NCBI GenBank assembly: GCA_023078555.1
Contig: CM041203.1
Span: 5,106,538 to 5,170,537, forward strand
Direction of reading: 5' to 3'
DNA length: 64,000 nucleotides
Origin: Ulva prolifera
Taxonomy: Eukaryota; Chlorophyta; Ulvophyceae; Ulvales; Ulvaceae
In this document: positions 12,648 to 25,881 of the stretch, in pieces
Layout: every line of letters begins with the position of its first letter
How positions within the stretch are numbered: the stretch's first letter is position 1
Position numbers and translations under genes: made by a program
Notes under the pieces: model-generated
The model's database searches: none
What the model was told of the DNA's origin: nothing
Seen by the model: only the letters and a program-made list of their open reading frames with translations

Positions 12648-14752
12648 ATGCCCGTGCCGATTTCTGGTTGTCAGCTCACAGCAGTACTCCACGTGCAGAG
12701 GGCGCAGACACAGGAGCAGCCAGTGACGACGGGCTTTGTAGATTTGGAACTGGATGCAGATCCGGAGAAGATTACTACATTGGAAGCAACCAAGGTGGAA
12801 ATCCGGGAAGTGCAGGAGGCAGACCTACCTTTGAGTATGCATCGACCGTGCCTGCATCAGTCTCATACATCAGCCATGCATAGCACGATGCTGCATTTGC
12901 GGTCGTGCGCCTGCTAATTTCTGCTTGGTAGTTTGCAGTCCGTGTGCCCGGTCGCTTGGCGACGATATTGAACACGGTGGCATCCCAGGTACACCCAAGC
13001 ACCGTGCGAGCGGAACTACAGATGGACTGCTTTGTTGGACACGCACTGAAAAATTGATGCTAATCACGTATTTTTCGAGGGCTGCGCCGGTGCACGTGTG
13101 CAAACGTTTGGTATGCGCTTTAGCAGGGAACGTTCGCCGCACATCACAGACTCACAATCAGATACAATTATGTTCAGATCGGGTCATAACGTCTGTATAT
13201 CATATACAAATTCATTAAACTCTGTTTGTAATGTGCAGGCGACTACATGGCATTGCCAGCTAGCCAGTACTCTGTTCTTGACGGGGCCAAAGTAGAGAGG
13301 CTAACAGACGACACTTTCCGAGTATACGTTGGGTGCATTTCATTCTTCAACTTCGAGGTGGAACCTGTGCTGACGCTGATGGTACAACCCAGCGAAACCG
13401 GATGCTGCATCGAGATGCTGGCTTGCAAGCTCAAGGGGTCTCCACTGCTCGAGTCCCAAAACTCCAAGTTCTCGGCCCGCATGAAGAACGTTGGTACGCA
13501 CTCCTGGACCTCGCAGTACGGTCTCCTTGATGGCAGTTTGGGTGCTCGCAAGCACCCAAATGCTGAACACGCATTGGTTCTTGCTACACTCGAGACATGC
13601 CTCAGCACTGCCCTGGTCATCTAGACACTTGCCATGGCATCACTCGCAGCATCTCGCACTCTATAAATGCTACCTGCGAGCCATTCCGTTCGAGACCTTG
13701 ACCATTCTGCGTCGCTGCCAGCACACAGTGTAAATTTTCTGTCCGTTCCCCACTGTTTGCCGACCCATCACTGCACAGAGCCAGTCCGCACTGCACCATC
13801 TGATTCATACAGCAGGCACCTCCCTCCTCGCCCCGTTCATCACATCGCCACATTCTTTGCTCAGGGCTGCCTGAAAATCAGAGCATGCCGCAGTGATCAG
13901 GTCCATTCACCCAGCACGGCGCGCCTGTCACCGCCTCAGCCGCGGCCGACATCGTGGCCATGCCGCGTACCGCCGGATATCACCCGGGCGCTACCATCAA
14001 CTCAATGCATGTATGTGGAGGCCGCTCGCACACCTACATGCTCAGTGCCCCCGCACTCAGTAGGCGCACTGGCCAGCATGGGGGCACTGACTAGCCGAAG
14101 TCGGGTTTGCACTAGCTTGCGCCTGACACACAACACCCCCACGCATGCGGGTGTACGCAATTGCGCTGCACACATAACCGCCCACGGACATGCACGAACG
14201 CGCCATGCAGACCTTCAGCGTCTGATGTAGCCACAGTCGCACATGACCACGTGCAAGGGGACACTGCTCTGAGCCTGTGCCGTCTGGCTCACGTCAGCGT
14301 CTGACTGCCGCAGCTGTCGGCTGCGGCCGTCGGCCACCCCGCATGCACGATCAGATCACGTGCGGCAGCGCATGCATGGGGGAGCCCCCGCCCCTCTCCA
14401 CTGTTCACAGACACGCAGATGCACACGGGGAGCAGGCTTGTTCATAGCCTGCCCCCACTACCCACGCCCGCCCCGTGCCCTCACCCCGGCTCCTGCTGCA
14501 GTGGAGTGGCGGGACACCGACACCCCCGGCGTCAAGGCGATCGCCTCGGACACGACCATCTCCGTCGGCCTCGTCATCCCCTCTTGGTTTGTGCTCCCGA
14601 AGGCCGTCGTGCGCAGCACGGGGAACACCGTCATCGCCGCGATCCTCTCGGCCTCGGTGCCGCGCTTCCTGGAGCAGCTCGAGAAGGACTACACCGCGTG
14701 GGCCGCGGGGGATGTGAGCCGCAAGCCCCTTGGGAACGGCGAGCTGCTGTAG
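12648..14752 (+). CDS. DUF1997-family protein, probably plastid-located
   Basis: DUF1997 proteins occur in cyanobacteria and in plastid-bearing algae and plants; their function is not established. Exons 12648-12834, 13239-13493 and 14502-14752 join with matching phases (1 nt carried over each time) into 230 aa. The joined protein shows the family signature: LSDYMALPASQYSVLD at the start of the domain, a middle FRVYVGCISFFNFEVEPVL strand-rich part, and the end PKAVVRSTGNTVIAAIL with RFLEQLEKDYTAWA. The start is uncertain. The first exon may begin at 12638 after a GCGCAG acceptor, with a plastid transit peptide encoded further upstream, because the first 60 residues as drawn do not look like a good transit peptide. 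The intron of about 1 kb before the last exon holds no convincing exon. It is divergent from UBA1 with no functional link apparent. Confidence 0.85.
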
Positions 14753-17086
14753 GCGGAGCCCCCCCTGTGTGCCCTGTGGACGCGAGGCTGGGGACCTGCG
14801 CGCGCTGGCGCGGCGCACCGGCCGGCGCTGCGGCGCGCCTGCTGCCAAGGGGAGAAGGGAGGTGAACGGCGAGGCGTGGCGGGAGTTGGCGGGCGGGGTG
14901 CACGCACGGCGGTGCTGTGGTGCAGGCGCGCCGGGCTGCTGGCAGCAGCTTTCCGCGTCGTATCGGATCCTGCGTCGATGCGGGGCCACCCTGGGGACCG
15001 CAAGGTGGCACCGGAGTCCAGTAGGGGCGCGTGTGCTCAGCCTCGCTCCACCACAGCACCCCTGCCCGCGCCCGTGGGGGGTGCTGGCACAGGACTGTGC
15101 GTGCATGCGCAGCCACTGCCGGAGCCCCCGTTGTGCTGGCGGCAGCCGTGCCGTTCCCTTTGAGTCATGTATTTTCCTCTCCAGGCGGTCCAGGCGGCGG
15201 GCGCGGTACTCAGGAGAGCAGCGACGTTTGCAGTCACGTGCGTAGGCCTGGCAGCAAGCTGGATGAGCGGTGCGCAGAGATTGGCGCCTCACATTCGGCC
15301 CCATTGTGCCCGGCGCTAGCCTTTCTAGAAGCCCACCGGGGTGCCTGAGGAGCGGCACCGCGCGCACGCCACGCTGCGAGAGCAGAGATGCGTAGCTGGG
15401 CCTCACAGCATGCACAGCATACCTCGCTTGCGAGTGGCGTGGGGGCGGCTCTGCTGCAATTGCACCGCGGGGGTGTGGTGCAGGTGGCGCGGCAACGGCC
15501 GCCGTTGCACGGTGCGTCAGGCGCAGTCAGTACAGATAGAGTCGCGTGCCGACTGACACAGGGCGGAAGACATGGTGAGCAGGCCTACTGGCGGGCATGC
15601 TGCGCGCACTGGCTGCACGCGGGCAATCGTGATGTCCGGACCTGCGCCTGCCGCCGCCGAGGCGGGGTGGGGGTGCGGTCGGCTGCTGGAGTTGTTGGTG
15701 AAGACGGCACATGCAAGTGAATGGCGGCGGGCGGGGATACTCTGCTTGGCGAGAGCTGGCCGCCATGTTGATCGTGCAGCACTGGCGCTGGGCGGATGCA
15801 GTGTCGTTTTGTCCTGGGGGAGAATCATTCCGCCACATACCCATGCCATGCCATGCGATGGTGTACTTGCTGCGCCTCCCAGAAGGTACCAGTCAGTATT
15901 GGGTGGCATACGCCGGGGTGTCTGTGAGCCTGTGCCGCCCGTGTGGGTCGGGCCCGATCATATGTAACAATTCCGAATATTCAGCTCTAGTTTCTGGGTG
16001 GCGGCCCTGGAAATGCTGCAAAGCGACCCAACAGTGGTGCCGCCCGTGCCTCCGGGAGCTGCGCTTCCGCAGAGCGATCTCGATTGAAGTAGCTGAGTTT
16101 TGATCTAGACAAAGTAGGTGGCGCTGGGTGATCTCGGTGCCGCTGGGTCTGTGTGGCCTCGGGCCTACGAGGGCAAGCACCCCGGCAGGCATGCCGGTAC
16201 ATGCTGTTGAGAGTGCCTGCAAGTGGCAGTTCGTTGCAGCAGGACCAAGTGCCAGGGCAGGCTGTAACAGGCTCCGATACAGGGCAGCAGTGCTGCACTG
16301 CAACACTCTGCTCCCGCGGCAGATGTAATTCACCAGTCTCGCGGATGCTATGGGCCCCACGAGTCAGTGCTTGTGCCCTGTCGACCGGAAGTTGACTGCA
16401 TAGCATGCCATCGCTTATACCGACTGCAGCACCCAGCGACACATCGCTACAATTCGCTAGCTGTGCGTGGGTCACAAGAGCCCATTTTACATGCATATGA
16501 CGGCCGCGCAAGGAGGCGTTGAACGGATCCGGCCAACGTACGAAAGACGCCGGGCCTGCATACGAGCCTCGTGGAGCGTTCGTGCACGCTACGCATGCAC
16601 ATCGCCGGCGCGAAGATGGGTGCTCGTCGGCACGCCGGTGCAGGTCGTCTGCACGCTGCCACGCGCCGAAAGAATTCCCGCTGGGCCGCGACTGCGCGCA
16701 GACCCTTACGCCACGGCGCGCTTGGCGAGGAGGCTATGTGCACACGCTCCGCACAATCATGAGATCTGACCTGATAGAGAGTTCTCAAATCAACTCTGCG
16801 AGCTGATAATTACGAATACTGCATGCTAGCTGCAAAACCTGCGCCTCGAGGTTTTGGCCCAGTTCGGTAGGAGCAGCCATTTCCGCAGCAGCCTAAGTAT
16901 TTGCAATGTCTACGCAGCACCTGGCGGCGCGGCTGCGCAGCACGCTACACAGTTCCAGCGACTTGAGGCTAGCCTGAGAGGGGTTGACACCATGGTGCAC
17001 CATGATGTGAGGTGATCATTGTAAAGCCAACATCAATTTGTCTGACGGCGCAGCCGCATGCATATATCTCGAGATACCAGGCGGCA

Positions 17087-17126
17087 GCAGTCGCCGTACG
17101 ACGTCCGCGCAGTCGCCGTACGACGT
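17087..17126. repeat. Two 18-bp direct repeats
   Basis: GCAGTCGCCGTACGACGT occurs at 17087-17104 and again at 17109-17126. A related GGACGTACGACGTCGTT lies near 17243. The unit contains the self-complementary ACGTCGT/CGTACG words typical of this stretch. Confidence 0.9.
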
Positions 17127-17559
17127 ATTCTCGAATTTTCGTGATTCTGCCGCTGCTTTACTGCTCGTGCTGCTGACTTCCATCGAGAACCCACGCTAGC
17201 GCGGGTGGCCAAGGCACACCGTGCGGGTAAGAATAATACGGTCGGACGTACGACGTCGTTCGACTGACCTAGGTTTTGCCTCCTCGGAGTCTCGAGACCG
17301 CCTCATGTGCGGCCGAGATCACACATGTGGCCACACATACGCACGCTTTAGCAGATACAGATATCTTCAGGTCATACGTGGCACTCCGTGTATCTCTAGT
17401 TCGCACGTACGTGTCGATCCCTAGCTTTATCCAGACCCGGTTCATGGCCTGGCCTATATCTAGGAGCTGCCATGGGCCCATGCAGAAATCATTCATCTTA
17501 TTCCTCAGCAGAAAAGCTAGCATACGGCGCTCCGCCTCTCGTACGGAAGCGCCCTTGGC

Positions 17560-19123
17560 AAAAAGGACACGCGTACCTTGCCCCCCCGAAACTCCATTCC
17601 ATACGAGGCACCACGATAGCCATCCTGCCACATGTGCACAATAGCTCCTCCCAGTTCAATGACGCAATTGTCGTCAGGGTTGTTTACGTTGCACCCACGC
17701 AGCTGGCCAGAAACACTGCTACTATGTCGGCTGTGCATGTGCATGCAGACCCGTCAAGAGGCAGCACAGCTACCAAATAACAAAATGATTTGTGCGTAGG
17801 TGATCTATCGATTGCACGTATACGAACGCAGTGCTGATCTTGCCATGATGCTCCGGAGCCCGGGCCTTTGGGGCCTGCTGGCATGCACAATTGCAAGATC
17901 TGGTCGATGTGACTCATGATCACGTGTCCACCCGAAAGTGTGGGTGCGGCGCGTACGCAGTTGGCTGCGTGCGTTTGCATGCACGTGCACTGTGAAAATG
18001 TACAATGAGCATGCCCGATCACATCGCGAGCGTGATCGTTGCAGACGCCCGGGCATGCATTGCAATGCATGGACAGACTCGTTGCGTCACAGCGGGTTTA
18101 GTAGATCCACTGAGAGCCGCTGTGGCATCCATCTGATCAGGGGTAGCAGGCCAGCACAGCCATAGCTCAACGGGCTCTGCAGTCAGTGTTCTGTTGCGCA
18201 GAACCCCGGCGTGCACATCACGATGCGTCGGATGCTGTACAGGACGTGAATTTAAGGTGAGTCACTGCGGGAACCGGCGTCCGTTACCTCGCATGCATGG
18301 GTAAGAAATCATGTTTGGCGATGACGGACAACAAAACTTTGCAAAGCTGCGCCCAAACCCTGCGGAAGCTGAGAAGCAGGGGTGTCCGCAGCGGTGTTGT
18401 GCGGGCACTGGCTTCCGCAGTATGGATACGTGGCGCAGCAATTCCGGTTCCTGAAGTCACAATTGACAACCAGAGTGTGCTCTTGAACGTGGCCATCGCG
18501 ATTTCATTTGGTCATCCTAGCGCTGCAGGACGGCTAAGGAGGTGAAGACGTCATTGATAAGGTAAACTTGAACCTGAATGCGCGTCGAAAACAGTCCAGA
18601 CGGTTGCCAGGCTAGCCATGAGTGCAGATGACGTAGAATTTCGCAGTGTGTGATTCCAGTCTCGACCCCGCCGGTTATCAAGATTTCGCGGGCGTCATGT
18701 TCACGGCAGCGCAACATAGCACGGCGGGGCGCTGTGGTTAACAGCATTGCGGCATCATTAGCCGGCATTACTTGACCGCGACTGTTTATCCGATCAACTC
18801 TCCGCGGATCCGCGACGGCTGTGCGTGCGGTGACATCCCACCTTCAGGACACAGGGCGCTAGCACTCTTTCTCGCCCCTGCAAATAGTAGCGTCAATAAT
18901 TTGAACTAATTTGTAGAGGCTGGCGTATTGGTACGTTCTGCTGCTTCGTTGCGCTGGTTGTCAACGGCCAGTTCCCCAGCCGTGCTCCGTTGATCGCGAT
19001 TGAGCCTGCCTTCCTTGCCGCCGTAATTTTTAAAGTACATTCATCATCCACCGCTTGGACGCTGCTTTTCTTGATGATATCGCCTTGCGCAACAGCGACA
19101 TCGGGGCCTAGACTTTCAGTCAT
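17560..19123 (-). other. Possible minus-strand gene fragments, unrecognised
   Basis: Three open stretches on the minus strand read more like protein than their reverse frames: 19123-18970 (starts MTESLGPDVAVAQGD and has a balanced charged/hydrophobic composition), 18740-18540 (REILITGGVETGITHCEIL), and 17710-17572 (NNPDDNCVIELGGAIVHMW), the last ending at a plausible donor after FRGGK. I could not join them with consistent phases and recognise no family. Codon choice is less GC3-biased than in UBA1 or the secreted-protein genes, so this could be a lowly expressed, decayed or foreign gene, or no gene at all. Confidence 0.2.
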
Positions 19124-20105
19124 GTGTCTACAAGCATCAACTCATATCCTTGGCATACATTCTATATTTACCTATCTTTGCTGAAAGGTGAACAGTAGCT
19201 GTGTGTATCTTTCGGACGAACGCAGGCGCGAAGAGGACCACGATGGTGTTTTTGTGGTGCATGGCCACAAACCTGACGTTCACGCAGTGATGTCTCTACT
19301 TGCGATGAGCGCTCTCAATGTGCTTCAAACTCAATATAATTGCACACACGTGTTTTGTCTCAGCGCGTGTCTGATTTCTACGGCCAGGAAGTGGTATCGC
19401 TTGGCCTTGTTGACGGATCATCTTCGTCAACCTCACTAGCGTGACCGCATGCAGACACTAGCTCGGGATGACATCATGTCCGGTGATGATCGCTGGTGGT
19501 GCAGCGTTTGACTACTCCTGTCACATCCCTCGTTCAGCAACAGTGTGGGCAGCACCACACACACGCGCGATGTAAAACAGCGACTTGTTACTCCCCGCAG
19601 CCACACCCCTCTTTAATCTCCCTGTACGAGCAGCAGTCGATGACTGTGCAATTTGGCATGGAGACGCCATTCCTGTTGGTCTTACCAATGCCACCAGATC
19701 CTCACCTTAGAACTGCCCTAGTTGCACTGAGTATCATCTCTCCTAATCATCGAAAGTGACTGTCATCAATTCAATGAGTGAGTCTGATGGGTCCACTTGT
19801 TCTCAGGCGGCTGCTGTCAAAAGCAGTCTGCAAGGTCCACTGCCAGGCCCAGTCCATACCTGGTCCCACAGACTTCCCCGTAATAAGCAGCAATCACACA
19901 ACACAGCTGTACAGTCACATACACATTCCCCCCTGCGTCATCGGAGGTGGGTCATTGCTTCATTGGCTGCTTGCTGCTGCAGCCATAGTCCTTCAGCGTG
20001 CTGGCGATCACTCTGCCACTCTTGCACGGATTATGTGGCCCGAAAGCAGTACGGCCAGGTATGTCAGATTTGCTTCTCTTGACACTTGACATTGACGTGC
20101 AGGTC

Positions 20106-22493
20106 ATGCAACGGAGCAGCGTGCTTGCTGCAGCGGCGTGTGCCCTCCTGCTGGCGGGTCTCACTGCAGCTGAGGCTACCGATGTGGACCCTTTCTGCCC
20201 ACCAGGCATGCAGTACCTCGTAGGCCTGAAGTGTAAAGACGGCCCCGTCTCACTCACGTGTGTGCCCGAGCTGCTGCGGCGAGACCTCTGCGAGCTGCCT
20301 GACACTGGCTGGGGCAGGAGGTACTGCCGTCAAGAGATCGGGGTGGCTCTGCGGCCTGACCTCATCGAGGAGATCACCGGTGCGTCGCTGCAGCCCCAGA
20401 TCTATGTAGCAGACACGACCCTGGCTGTCAGTGTTGAGCAAGTGCTTGTGATCCAGCATCACCATCAGCTCGCATCGGCGCTCTCACAGCCCCGTATTCC
20501 GTCCTGAGAGAGATGCTTCTTGTCGCTGCGCTGGGGTACTCTGCGGGCTGGACTGCCTCGAGCACAGCCGTGACCGCGGTAAGCAGCACATGTGTATTCA
20601 GCATTACATGCATCACCCGGCAGCAGCACACGCATGCCCATGCTGCCGCCCAGTGCCAGCACATCCATGTGATGTTGTGAATACATGTGTGGTCAGCCCC
20701 CTTTGCCCGCCCGTGTCGTCTGCACCTGCCATGGGCTGCCATGGCCCACTGGCAACTTAGCTATCGTCTGCATGCGGGCATCTCAGATTCGTCTTAGGGC
20801 GCGACTTCCCTCTCACAGTAGCTTAACCATTGCGGACCATGGCTGCCTGAAAGGATCTATTGCATCAGCAGACCTATGCATGCAGATATTCAGCGCCTGT
20901 GCCTGTGGTTTTTGCGTGACAGCGCATCCATGCACCTGCTGCCCTGGTTCGGCACATCCAGCATCACCATGCACCCGCAGTTATTACTCCAGACAGCATT
21001 CCTGGTTGGATTGTTCCGTGTTCATGGCCCGCCATCGTATCGACACGCCACGCTGCCCGCCGCACTAGCGCAGCCTTCTACCACACTCTGTCAGGGTGGA
21101 GGGCCAGACGCTCCACGAGGCGCGGGAGCACCACCAATTCTGAACAATCCCCCATCCTACAGCGCCGCGCAGTTATGCACCATCATGTCGATCAGTCTGC
21201 ATCAGCATGGTCTATGTTTCACGGATTTGCCCTCAATGACGGGCTGCGCCACACCGGTCTGCCACTCACGAAGCAGTGCAGGCTATGCACAGCTGCCCCT
21301 TGGTTGTACACTGGCCGTTCCCAGCATGACACCCAGCATGGATCTGTCGAGGTGCCCTATTGTCGCACTGCCGCAGCGGTCGTTGATCACTGCATGCTGG
21401 ACACCAGATATCCAGCTTGCAATTTGTTGCGGAGCTCTGCGGAGGAACCTCAATTGTGGGCTGTGCGTCTCCTGCAGCTGCACTACCCACCCCACACATC
21501 CCAGCACACATGCGTTTCACACCCACCACACAGACACACAGGTGTGAGCAGTGTCGCTCAGCCCCCCCGCGCTGCCCTGCAGGCTGCTACTCGATCACCG
21601 ACGGCCCCTGGGAGGAGATCGACGCCAACATCCCCCCCGCCGCCACCCCGGTCTCCTTCTGCTCCGCCTTCCCCGTCAACGTCTCCTCTGCCTTCGTGGA
21701 GAGCTTCGTGAGCACCGAGAGCTTCGAGAGCCCCAACGCACTCGACGCATGGACCCTCGACACCTCGGCCGACCCCGAGCCGGACTTCGCGATCAACATC
21801 GCGTGCGCGGGCGACGCGCCGGACTACGCGTATGGAGATTACAGCGAGTACGGCAACGCTTTCACAAACGCGCTCGCGGCGGCGCCGGACGGGAAGTGCG
21901 CGGCGCGGATCCGCGCCGGGTGCACGGTGGACTACACGGAGGGCGGCACCAACACGCTGTCGCGCGCGTTCCGCGTCGCAAACCGCGGCTGCACGCCGGG
22001 CCTGATGTCGTACGACCTGACGTTTGCGGTCGCGTTTGACGCGCGGGAGGTGTGCGAGAAGTACGACTACGACATCCCGTTCAATGACTTTGCGGAGATC
22101 TTCGTGGAGCTCAACGGCAACGACACCCTCGTGAAGCGCTTCTCAATCTGCCGCGACGTCGACTCGACGGAGTTTGAGTACGTGTCGGTGAACCTTGGGA
22201 GGGTGTCGCTTGGGGAGATGGTGACGCCGAAGATCGCGGTGCGCGTGACGAACGCGCAGGACTGCGTGTTTGACTCGCTGGTGATCCTGGACGATGTGGC
22301 GATCACGCCGCGGAGCGGGCCGGCGCCGGCGCCGACGCCGGTGCAGAACACAGAGCCGCTGCCGCCGCGGCCGGTGCAGCCGCCGCCGGAGCTGGTGGCG
22401 CCGGGTGTGGTGGTCGGGCAAGGGGGCGGGCCACAGCTGCGTCGGGACCGGCGGGACCGGCGGGGGCGCGCGATGCCGCCACGCTCAGTGTGA
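20106..22493 (+). CDS. Secreted protein, unrecognised family, paralogue 1
   Basis: Two exons, 20106-20379 and 21583-22493, join at a GT-AG intron in phase 1 to give 394 aa. The N-terminus is a clear signal peptide (basic start, then AAAACALLLAGLTAAEA). Exon 1 encodes a small Cys-rich module (DPFCPPGMQYLVGLKC, CVPELL, RRDLCELP, RYCRQE). Exon 2 opens with GCYSITDGPWEEIDANIP, then a domain running from ESFESPNALDAWTLDTSAD to DCVFDSLVILDDVAITP. That layout resembles jelly-roll carbohydrate-binding or MAM-like domains, but this is only shape-level inference. The tail is Pro-rich and ends Arg-rich (RRDRRDRRGRAMPPRSV). No transmembrane segment follows, so the protein is likely secreted or cell-wall associated. 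Its paralogue is at 25882-27193, in the same orientation. An alternative is one of the many lineage-specific extracellular matrix proteins of algae. Confidence 0.8.
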
Positions 22494-25400
22494 GGGTGCG
22501 GTTGCGGCTGATGAGTCCACCAGTGGCGAGGGGAAGGGTGGCTGCTGCCCACTGATGACTGTGGGGGGGGAGGGGGTGGGGGGGGGATATATGCAACGGG
22601 GTGATTTGTGCCGCTATGTGCAGTCCCGAAGTGGTGATATGGGCGCGTTTGAACGATGATTGGGGCCTGTGGGGGTGAGTACCTAGTCAGTACCGCTGAC
22701 TAATGCGCTTGCGCATGCATGCGTATTCACATTCCCCTTTGGGACTGCTGCGAAATTCTGTCTCGCTCGCTTGAGCGGGTCTGCTGCATGTTTGCGCCGA
22801 GAGGCGCTGAGCTGCCGTCGGATTTCGTCGCCGGTGAGCACTTTCCGCATGGGAGGCTTGCGCCTCGTGAGAAGGGATGATACGTGCATGCGCGGTCGCT
22901 GCGACGTGCTGCGCTCCATCGTGCTGCGCTCGAGACGGCGTTGCAGCGTGTTCGGCGCCTCGTTGCGCGGCGATGAACTATCGCGAGGTGGCCAAGACTC
23001 GTTATAATGATGGTAGGAGTTTGTATGTATTTTCGTATGAATTGCAGCTGGGCGGGTGCAGTAATCGGCTGGTAATCTCCCGAGGCGTGACGGACGTCCC
23101 ATCGTGTCCCAGCACGCATTTGCAACTCACATCCCCTCGAGATCACAAGGGCCTGGTGCAGACACCATGTGACACACCGGCAACGGATTGCGATGATTGC
23201 TGCACGCACAGGTGATCTGGTGACGGTAACGTGACCCATCTCTGACCAGGCTGCCAAATTCCTATGTAGCTCTGTCCTCGCGATGAGTACTGCAGGATGG
23301 CTGTCGCTTGAAGGAGTTCCAGTAAATATTCAGTTGGTATTCTTTTCGACTGCGATAATGGCGCAGGTGCACTGCGAAGACACCAGGCGGCGTCGGTCTG
23401 CAGCCTGCGACAGGTGCAGAAGACCCCCGCATAGCGTGATGGAACGTGCTCGCTCAAGGTTTTTTGGTCAGATGTGTGTACATCTGCTGTGGCCACGGGT
23501 GCTATAAGAAGGGCACCAACCTGGCAGTGATGCTGTTATATGTGCACTAACGTTAACGCATCAGCTTTGTGAAGACGTAGCCAGGTCTCACTCGTAGCGG
23601 CCTGATGCCGTCGCGCACTGCCGTTGGTACGGACACCACCTGACCTGGCCAAGTCAGCTGGGATGACAGAGCCTGGTGAACCTGCTCTCAGCTGACTCGG
23701 TTGTTTGTTTTGTGGCTGCAATTCCACACTGTCATGCTGCTGACCTATGCATCTATGCTACGTCGTTTAATCGTTTAAACGTCAATTTAATAAATTTATG
23801 AAATGATAGCGAAGCTCTGACTGGTTTCTCTTTCAGCAGCAATCCATCGACAAAACATTACACTCTGGCAGGCTTTTCATCTGTCTTGATGAAGATGTGT
23901 GTGATGGGGATGTGGGAGCCATACTGAGCACATTGAGAGCAGTTGTCATTTTGTTACAAGTATGACTTAAGTGTAACAGTGGTGGCGAGGCCCGGAATCA
24001 GCAAGCAGATCAAGAACACATATTATGCAAGGTGCTGCTGGTACAGCCAGGTACTGCATGGGCAGCCAGAACAGTGGTGCAGCAGAGCTCAGGGTAGGAG
24101 CAAAAGCACACCTGCTCCACTGCATACTTTTGTCGCAGACTGCATGATTGTGACCTACAATTGTATTCTGTGTGGCCTGAGCTAGTAAAAACCGCAGCTC
24201 ATCCTTCCTCCTCTCTGCGAATGGCCAGGTGGGCATGAAATGAACACCAAATCGGGCATGATGGCTCACAAACGTAACATCGGAACGGACCACTGTCAGT
24301 ACACATACATACAGTGCCACATACAGTAAAGTAAATGTGTATTGAACAGTGCTACGCTACACCCGTGCAGGGCCCTGCCAAAGCACATACGATCTCCGAG
24401 CTCTCTGTTTCAGATCTAATCTCGAGACACATCTGCACGTTGCAGCCTCTACATGTCACATGCTCCCTTCAACGTGCTGCTGTACAGGACGGCATGCATG
24501 GTAACATGGCATGCCTGCTTCACATTGCCGCATGCCATATACGATGCCTTGCTGGGCTCTCTCTTGCCTCCAGTGATCGCTTTTGTGCACAAGGCTGCCT
24601 GTGCATCACGAACAGGGCAGGGAATGTAGGCACGTAATATTATAGAGCGTTGTGTTTTGGCGTGCCCTATGCCCCCCCAATGTAGGTCACACGAGAACAG
24701 ATTCGAAACACTTGCGTGCATGGACCAGTGTGTTGTACCCGGGAGATTCTTAAGTGCGCAAGCGATGACTAAGCCCTGGAGCTCATTGCCATTTGGGATT
24801 CAGACCCACCTGCAGTGAGATGTATGCACACAAAGAGTCAGTCACGCACGACTACATCAGCAAAACCAACAATGACAGAGATAGGAAATCAAATGGCCGC
24901 GGATATATCTGCGGATGTGCTGGGGCTTCCTTCCGGCGGATCCACACCTCCCACGCACATCTCCACGCAATCTTGAAATGTGTTGCGCGTTGCAGCGTGT
25001 TTCAAGCACAATTTGCGTGCGATGAGCAGGGAATTTCATTCACACATGCATACAAGACACGTTGACGCCGCACCCGCTGCATCAAAGCGTGCGTTATCAT
25101 GGCATGACGACCGTCACGCAGACTGTACGAGAGGCTGCCCATCCCACTGTTCTGATTGGTTCGTCGTCGTGCCATTCAGTCACCCTCTCCAGCGACCGCT
25201 TTGCCACACCACTTTTCCACGCCTCATTTCATTTGACGTCTTTCCGCAGTAGCTGAGACGACCAGCACGCCAGAGGTGCGATTGCGTGCTCCATGACGAG
25301 TGCGCGAGTGTGCCTTGCGCAGTCAACGCTGCTGCTACGGTAGCTATACGAAGAAAAGGGAAAGTAAGTCGCGTTGATGAGAGAATTGTGCAAATTCTGT

Positions 25401-25881
25401 CTGCATTGCCGCTTCATTTGCACGTCTTTCGTTGCAGCGAGGAAGAGTTGCGGTGTGCTCGGCATTGCTGCAGCGTCGGAAGTCGCACCCGTATCGTGCA
25501 GTCGTGAAGAGAGCAGATACAGACGAGTTGCAATCATGTTGCTTCATCCGCGGACAAAGCAAAGACGCCTTCATCATGCATACTGACGCTGTCGTCGTCT
25601 CGCAGTGCTGACGACTCCGGCCTGTATTCGTGTGATAGCCGGCCTTCCGCATGCACCGATGATCTACATGAGAAGGCTGTTATTTATTTATTCCATGGCA
25701 TGAGTGCTGCAACATCAGCGTGCTTGGCACGAGTAGCCCGTACGGAAGTCCTTGCTTGTCGAAACATGAGCTCGTGGGGCAACAGCGCTCGCTGCATCAT
25801 GAGCTCCCTAGCTGCATTTTAGGCGCGGCCACTGTGCTAATCTCGTGACAATGGATCTTTCAGGGACCAACTTGCGCCATC
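22494..25881. other. Spacer between the two secreted-protein paralogues
   Basis: 3.4 kb with no recognised gene. 22494-22640 is G-rich. The rest has short frames on both strands without motifs, CA/TGCATGC words, and an AT-rich patch near 23760-23810. No third copy of the secreted-protein family is visible. The duplication therefore left either a large insertion or an eroded spacer. Confidence 0.4.

Larger units (their letters stand above)
14753..20105. other. 5.3-kb stretch without a recognised gene
   Basis: No frame shows a known family motif. 14753-15500 is GC-rich and open on several strands, probably trailing sequence of the DUF1997 gene. 15500-16450 has scattered short frames. 16500-19200 has a different feel: fewer G/C-ending codons, many CGTACG and TCGATC-type words, and short direct repeats at 17087. 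Minus-strand fragments that read like exons are listed separately (17560-19123). 19200-20105 has only weak plus-strand frames and should include the promoter of the secreted-protein gene at 20106. Confidence 0.35.

Noticed and set aside
14405-15415. 336-codon minus-strand frame
   Set aside because: Residue mix is almost entirely Arg, Pro, Ala and Ser from GC-rich DNA, and it overlaps the last DUF1997 exon in antisense.
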